In this document: positions 34,533 to 37,925 of the stretch, one piece after another | How the letters are laid out: the number at the start of each line of letters is the position of its first letter | How positions within the stretch are numbered: the first letter of the stretch is position 1 | Source: Candidatus Zixiibacteriota bacterium | GTDB taxonomy: Bacteria; Zixibacteria; MSB-5A5; UM-FILTER-46-8 | Assembly (NCBI GenBank): GCA_014730345.1 | Contig: WJIJ01000047.1 | Location: forward strand, 1-37,925 | Direction: 5' to 3' | DNA: 37,925 bases | Translations under genes and position numbers: made by a program | Notes under the pieces: generated by a model | The model's input: only the letters and a program-made list of their open reading frames with translations | What the model was told of the DNA's origin: nothing | The model's database searches: none

Positions 34533-35723
34533 ATGTCAATTAAAAATGCTTTGATATTATTGATAATTACGCTTGTAGCGCAATCTTCTGTGAATTCCTT
34601 ATACGCGCAGGATGATGACGCCGTGTTCATTCACCATTCGGTTGGCGGACAATGGCTGGATAACAGCCTTAACAGCGCGTTGATCGCCAAGGATTATATC
34701 GACGAACGTAATGATATATATTACGGCGCCACGCTCTCCCCCGATTCCGGAAGACCCTCATCGCTGGGGAGCGTTCCCGGCGACCGCACCGATATGCACC
34801 ACTGGATATTATGGTTCAACGATTACCTGTTGGGCGTAAAAAGCCATGGCTGCGAGAACGGTTATAACCGGATTATAATGTTCAAAAGCTGTTATCCCAA
34901 CAGCAACATTATCGACGATGGCACCGAACCGGGTGATCCGTTCAGTTCCACCAAAACGACTGCTAACTACAAAGCAATTTACCGCCATCCCGACGGTCCC
35001 GGCAATACCTACATCAATAGCGGTTATGAATATAAACCCCTCGAAGATATATTCGCCGAACACCCGGAGATACTGTTCATACCGGTTACCGCGCCTCCTC
35101 GGCATTACGCGCCATCGGACCCTACCAATGACGATGAAGCCCACCGGGCGCGGGTTTTCAACAACTGGCTGAAAAATGACTGGCTCGATGATTATAACAG
35201 CCGTCATGCCGGTTATAACAATGTTGCCGTTTTCGACCTTTTCGATGTTATCGCCTATCCCGATGACCATTCCAGCCATCCTAACAGGTTGAAAGCCGAG
35301 TACGGCGGCGAGAGCGGCGATTCACATCCCAACGATTCGGCTTATGCCGATTTGACGAGGGTTTTCGCCACCAATACCGGCGATTTCCTCGATACGGCTT
35401 ACGATCAATTCAATAACAGCAGTGGGATAGATGGCGGCAAATATGGGATTAACCTGCCCCGCGAAGCACAGCTTCTCCCCAATTATCCCAATCCTTTCAA
35501 TGCCGGAACAACTATAGTTTTTTCGCTGGAAAAAAGCTCAACGGTCGATTTATCCGTTTACAATATCAATGGGCAATTGGTTGAGCCGTTGATAAAATCA
35601 TTTTACAGGCCCGGTTTACATCACATCAACTGGGATGGCTCCCGCCATTCCAGCGGCGTTTATTTTATCAGGATGAATGCGGGCGATAAGAACTTATCCC
35701 GCAGATTGGTTTTGATGAAATAA
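34533..35723 (+). CDS. Secreted SGNH-hydrolase-like protein with T9SS sorting domain
   Basis: The protein of 396 residues has a signal peptide (about 3-25, ending SLYAQ). An SGNH-like fold follows: FIHHSVGGQW with candidate nucleophile Ser36, FKSCYPNSN, and SGDSHPNDSAY near 261-271 as candidate Asp/His site. From about residue 310 it has a typical C-terminal sorting domain: LLPNYPNPFN, STVDLSVYNINGQLVEPL and a final SGVYFIRMNAG. Substrate is unknown; esters or polysaccharide acyl groups are possible by fold. I choose ATG 34533 because AAGGG lies seven bases before it. Other in-frame starts (34494 TTG, 34527 ATG) are less well placed. Confidence 0.78.
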   Translation: MSIKNALILLIITLVAQSSVNSLYAQDDDAVFIHHSVGGQWLDNSLNSALIAKDYIDERNDIYYGATLSPDSGRPSSLGSVPGDRTDMHHWILWFNDYLLGVKSHGCENGYNRIIMFKSCYPNSNIIDDGTEPGDPFSSTKTTANYKAIYRHPDGPGNTYINSGYEYKPLEDIFAEHPEILFIPVTAPPRHYAPSDPTNDDEAHRARVFNNWLKNDWLDDYNSRHAGYNNVAVFDLFDVIAYPDDHSSHPNRLKAEYGGESGDSHPNDSAYADLTRVFATNTGDFLDTAYDQFNNSSGIDGGKYGINLPREAQLLPNYPNPFNAGTTIVFSLEKSSTVDLSVYNINGQLVEPLIKSFYRPGLHHINWDGSRHSSGVYFIRMNAGDKNLSRRLVLMK

Positions 35724-35733
35724 TTTATTACAA

Positions 35734-35858
35734 GGAATTAATGCGGCGCTATGTCTCCGCAAGCGACGCGTATATATTAGCGTCATGTCCCCGCGCATTA
35801 CGCCTTCAATAGTGCCCGGCAAGTGTCCCCACCTGCCGGGAATCCTGAAATGAATTCC
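35734..35858. repeat. Cluster of nested inverted repeats with repeated GTC(T/C)CC motif
   Basis: Arms pair as follows: GGAATT (35734-35739) with AATTCC (35853-35858); TAATGCG (35739-35745) with CGCATTA (35794-35800); TGCGG (35742-35746) with CCGCA (35757-35761); GACGC (35765-35769) with GCGTC (35780-35784); and CCCGGCA (35815-35821) with TGCCGGG (35834-35840). Three copies of a short GTC(T/C)CC(G/A)C motif occur, at about 35753, 35786 and 35825. The region is non-coding and has not been seen elsewhere in the window. It could be a palindromic repeat family of the REP/BIME sort or a structured 3' UTR. Confidence 0.6.
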
Positions 35859-35867
35859 ATATTTCAC

Positions 35868-35897
35868 TTGACAAAAACGGTTAAAGTGTGCTTGAAT
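35868..35897 (+). promoter_or_regulatory. Putative promoter of the NuoE/NuoF-type operon
   Basis: TTGACA (35868-35873) is followed by 18 bases and TTGAAT (35892-35897), a moderate -10. It lies about 45 bases before the 35941 start and just after the palindrome cluster. Confidence 0.4.
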
Positions 35898-35940
35898 AAA
35901 TCCTTAATATGCGCCGTTTATCCGGCATCTTGGCTACTTA

Positions 35941-36450
35941 ATGAAAAGAGAGGTTATGTTCGACTTCACCCGTCCCGACCCGCCATCCGATGACAAGCGA
36001 TGGAAATTAGTATTGGCGGAAATGCGTAAGAACGGCTACGCTCAAAATTCGCTTATTCAATGCCTTCATGCCGTGCAAAGTTCCTTCGGTTTCCTCGATG
36101 AAGAATCTATGCGCTTCGTTGCCAACGCCTTGCGTCTGCCCTTAAGCAAAGTTTACGGCGTGGCTACATTCTACCACTACTTCACCATGAAACCGCCGGG
36201 CAAGCACACATGCGTGCTCTGCACCGGAACGGCATGTTACATCAAAGGCGTGCCCGAACTGCTGAAGGCAATCAAGGAAAAATACAAAATCAAACTCGGC
36301 GAAACCACCGAGGATGGAGAATTGTCGTTGCTTTCAGCGCGGTGCGTGGGAGCATGCGGGTTAGCGCCGGTGGCGGTTATCGACGGAGAAGCTGTCGGGA
36401 AACTTACGCCCGATCAACTGCTTGGAAAGCTGAAGGAGGCGATTGGATGA
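35941..36450 (+). CDS. NuoE/HydC-like [2Fe-2S] thioredoxin-fold subunit
   Basis: This 169-residue protein is of the 24-kDa complex I/HydC family. Cys94-x4-Cys99 (CTGTAC) and Cys135-x3-Cys139 (CVGAC) bind the [2Fe-2S] cluster. Before them are the N-terminal helices typical of the family (LIQCLHAVQSSFGFLDEESM, VYGVATFYHYFTMKP). The next gene is NuoF-like with its own N-terminal [2Fe-2S] domain, so a bifurcating hydrogenase, formate dehydrogenase or similar NAD(P)-linked complex is at least as likely as complex I. Start ATG 35941; an ATG five codons later also exists. The stop overlaps the next gene as ATGA. Confidence 0.9.
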   Translation: MKREVMFDFTRPDPPSDDKRWKLVLAEMRKNGYAQNSLIQCLHAVQSSFGFLDEESMRFVANALRLPLSKVYGVATFYHYFTMKPPGKHTCVLCTGTACYIKGVPELLKAIKEKYKIKLGETTEDGELSLLSARCVGACGLAPVAVIDGEAVGKLTPDQLLGKLKEAIG

Positions 36451-37925
36451 TTATCCTCGATGAACTCCAGGAGATGGCCCAGAAGGCCAGCGAACAATAC
36501 GAAACCGCCGAACATCATGTTCATGTATGCGTTGCCGCCGGATGCGTTTCCTCTGGAAGCCGGGAAGTGCTGGAGGCATTAACCGCGGAAGTCGAAAAGC
36601 GGGAGTTGGGCGGGAAATGCGTGGTAAAAGGGGTAGGATGTATGGGACCCTGCGCGGGCGGCCCGGTTGTATTGGTTGAATCCGAAAAAATAATGTATAA
36701 CAACGTGAGCGCCGCTGATGCCCCGGATATCATCGAAAATCTCGGCTCCGGTCCGGTGGAAAGGCTGGCAATCGATTTAAACGCGCCCTTTTTCACACGC
36801 CAGCAGAAAATCGTCCTCGAAAATTGCGGCATTATCAATCCGGAGAGTATCGAGGATTATCTTATAAACGAGGGTTACTTCGCCCTCGGCGAAGTATTGA
36901 CTTCATATACCGCCGGCGATATTATCGAACAGATAATGAAAAGCGGCCTGCGCGGCAGGGGCGGCGCCGGTTACCCAACGGGTTTGAAATGGAGCACCGT
37001 GGCCAAGGCGGGCGGATCCCGCAAGTTTATCGTATGCAACGCTGATGAAGGCGATCCGGGGGCTTTTATGGACCGAAGCGTACTCGAAAGCGATCCCCAC
37101 CGGGTCCTCGAGGGTATGGCTATCGCCGCTATAGCCGTAGGCGCCAACGAAGGATATATATATGTGCGCGCGGAATATCCATTGGCTATCGACCGGTTGA
37201 AGAAAGCGATACGCCAGGCGGAGCGCGCGGGAATTCTCGGCAACCGTGTCCTGGGCACCACCCATGATTTTCATATCCACATACGACTCGGCGCGGGGGC
37301 GTTTGTATGCGGCGAGGAGACCGCGCTTTTGGCATCGATTGAAGGCTCCCGGGGTACCCCCCGGCACAGACCGCCATATCCGGCCGAATCCGGCCTTTGG
37401 AAGCAATCAACTCTAATAAATAATGTGGAAACTTTTGCCAATATCCCCACCATTATACGCAAAGGCGCCGAGTGGTATTCAAAAATCGGCACCGATGACA
37501 GTAAGGGTACGAAGGTTTTCGCGCTCGCGGGCAGGATTAACAACACCGGGCTTATAGAAGTACCCATGGGCATGACCCTTCGGGAGATAATATTCGATAT
37601 TGGCGGAGGCATCCCCGACGGGCGAATATTTAAAGCGGTGCAAACCGGCGGACCCTCAGGCGGATGTATCCCTGAAAAACACCTGGACAAACCAGTCGAT
37701 TACAAAACCCTGACCGAGCTTGGCTCGATAATGGGATCCGGCGGCATGATAGTGATGGATGAAACATCGAACATGGTCGATGTCGCCCGCTATTTCATGG
37801 AATTTTCCAGGTCCGAGTCCTGCGGAAAATGCGTACCATGCCGTGTGGGTACTGTACATACATACAACATCCTGGAAAAACTCCTCGAAGGCGAAGGGGA
37901 TGAGGATGATATCGCCCGGCTCGAA
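36447..37925 (+). CDS. NuoF/HydB-like FMN-NADH-binding iron-sulfur subunit, 3' end cut
   Basis: The frame is open for 493 codons to the window edge. Residues 1-100 form a thioredoxin-like [2Fe-2S] domain with Cys28-x4-Cys33 and Cys65-x3-Cys69. NuoF follows: GRGGAGYPTG at 170-179 (NADH and FMN loop), ADEGDPGAFMDR at 199-210, GAGAFVCGEETAL from 282, and the [4Fe-4S] ligands SCGKCVPCR with Cys459, 462 and 465. The extra N-terminal domain is seen in HydB/HndC-type subunits of electron-bifurcating [FeFe] hydrogenases and related enzymes and not in standard NuoF. The C-terminal ferredoxin-like part is not in the window. Starts by ATGA overlap with the subunit upstream. Confidence 0.93.
   Translation, partial: MIILDELQEMAQKASEQYETAEHHVHVCVAAGCVSSGSREVLEALTAEVEKRELGGKCVVKGVGCMGPCAGGPVVLVESEKIMYNNVSAADAPDIIENLGSGPVERLAIDLNAPFFTRQQKIVLENCGIINPESIEDYLINEGYFALGEVLTSYTAGDIIEQIMKSGLRGRGGAGYPTGLKWSTVAKAGGSRKFIVCNADEGDPGAFMDRSVLESDPHRVLEGMAIAAIAVGANEGYIYVRAEYPLAIDRLKKAIRQAERAGILGNRVLGTTHDFHIHIRLGAGAFVCGEETALLASIEGSRGTPRHRPPYPAESGLWKQSTLINNVETFANIPTIIRKGAEWYSKIGTDDSKGTKVFALAGRINNTGLIEVPMGMTLREIIFDIGGGIPDGRIFKAVQTGGPSGGCIPEKHLDKPVDYKTLTELGSIMGSGGMIVMDETSNMVDVARYFMEFSRSESCGKCVPCRVGTVHTYNILEKLLEGEGDEDDIARLE

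Noticed and set aside
34809-35279. A 156-residue minus-strand reading frame
   Set aside because: It lies wholly inside the SGNH-like gene on the opposite strand; the plus frame has a signal peptide, motifs and sorting domain, so the minus frame is a shadow.
36903-37410. Several minus-strand reading frames of 70-170 residues at the right end
   Set aside because: The plus-strand NuoF-like frame with NADH and cluster motifs covers the whole stretch without a stop; the others are antisense shadows.

Overview
The window carries about 40 tightly packed protein genes, nearly all on the minus strand, with moderate G+C, short spacers and many 1-23 base overlaps. It looks like a Gram-negative bacterium of the Fibrobacterota-Chlorobiota-Bacteroidota (FCB) superphylum or a related candidate phylum. 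The reasons are two GWxTD-domain proteins, two secreted proteins with the YPNPF-type C-terminal sorting domain of type IX secretion, a TonB/ExbB/ExbD/ExbD cluster and a TonB-dependent receptor. The exact phylum cannot be settled from sequence reading alone; Zixibacteria-like lineages are a reasonable guess. No phage, insertion sequence, CRISPR array, rRNA or tRNA was seen.

Layout. (1) 10672 down to 1, minus: one long envelope-transport operon with a YIP1-family membrane protein, TolC-like outer membrane protein, HlyD/MacA adaptor, MacB-type ATPase, two MacB-type permeases, two GWxTD proteins, and a NatA/NatB ABC exporter that runs off the left edge. (2) 13685-10891, minus: K+-dependent membrane pyrophosphatase followed by an AlaX-like protein with degenerate motifs, ending at a clear intrinsic terminator. 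(3) 18981-13849, minus: TPR protein, membrane protein, ExbB, two ExbDs and TonB, behind a recognisable sigma70-type promoter. (4) 19340-19676: a gene-sparse gap holding a probable plus-strand small RNA with its own promoter and terminator. (5) 22848-19675, minus: HD hydrolase, YfiM-like protein, UMF1-type MFS transporter, PHP-domain protein. (6) 22963-23548, plus: a small protein overlapping a retropepsin-like aspartic protease. (7) 27985-23549, minus: secreted metalloprotease, ECF S-component-like membrane protein, TonB-dependent receptor. (8) 29595-28063, minus: bifunctional formiminotransferase-cyclodeaminase. (9) 34294-29685, minus: mannose-1-phosphate guanylyltransferase, SPOR lipoprotein, TsaC/Sua5, arginine-phosphatase-like LMW phosphatase, DUF3108 protein and an unrecognised conserved protein. 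(10) 34533-35723, plus: SGNH-like secreted protein with a sorting domain, followed by a structured repeat region. (11) 35941 to the right edge, plus: NuoE-like and NuoF-like (HydC/HydB-type) flavin-iron-sulfur subunits.

Much of the content serves the cell envelope: tripartite efflux, energised outer-membrane uptake (TonB/ExbBD plus receptor plus S component), secretion of sorted proteins, and sugar-nucleotide supply. The candidates that most merit follow-up are the small RNA at 19569-19676 with two C/U-rich putative loops complementary to Shine-Dalgarno sequences, the AlaX-like protein that lacks a zinc-ligand histidine, the small-protein/retropepsin pair, and the hairpin cluster at 35734-35858.
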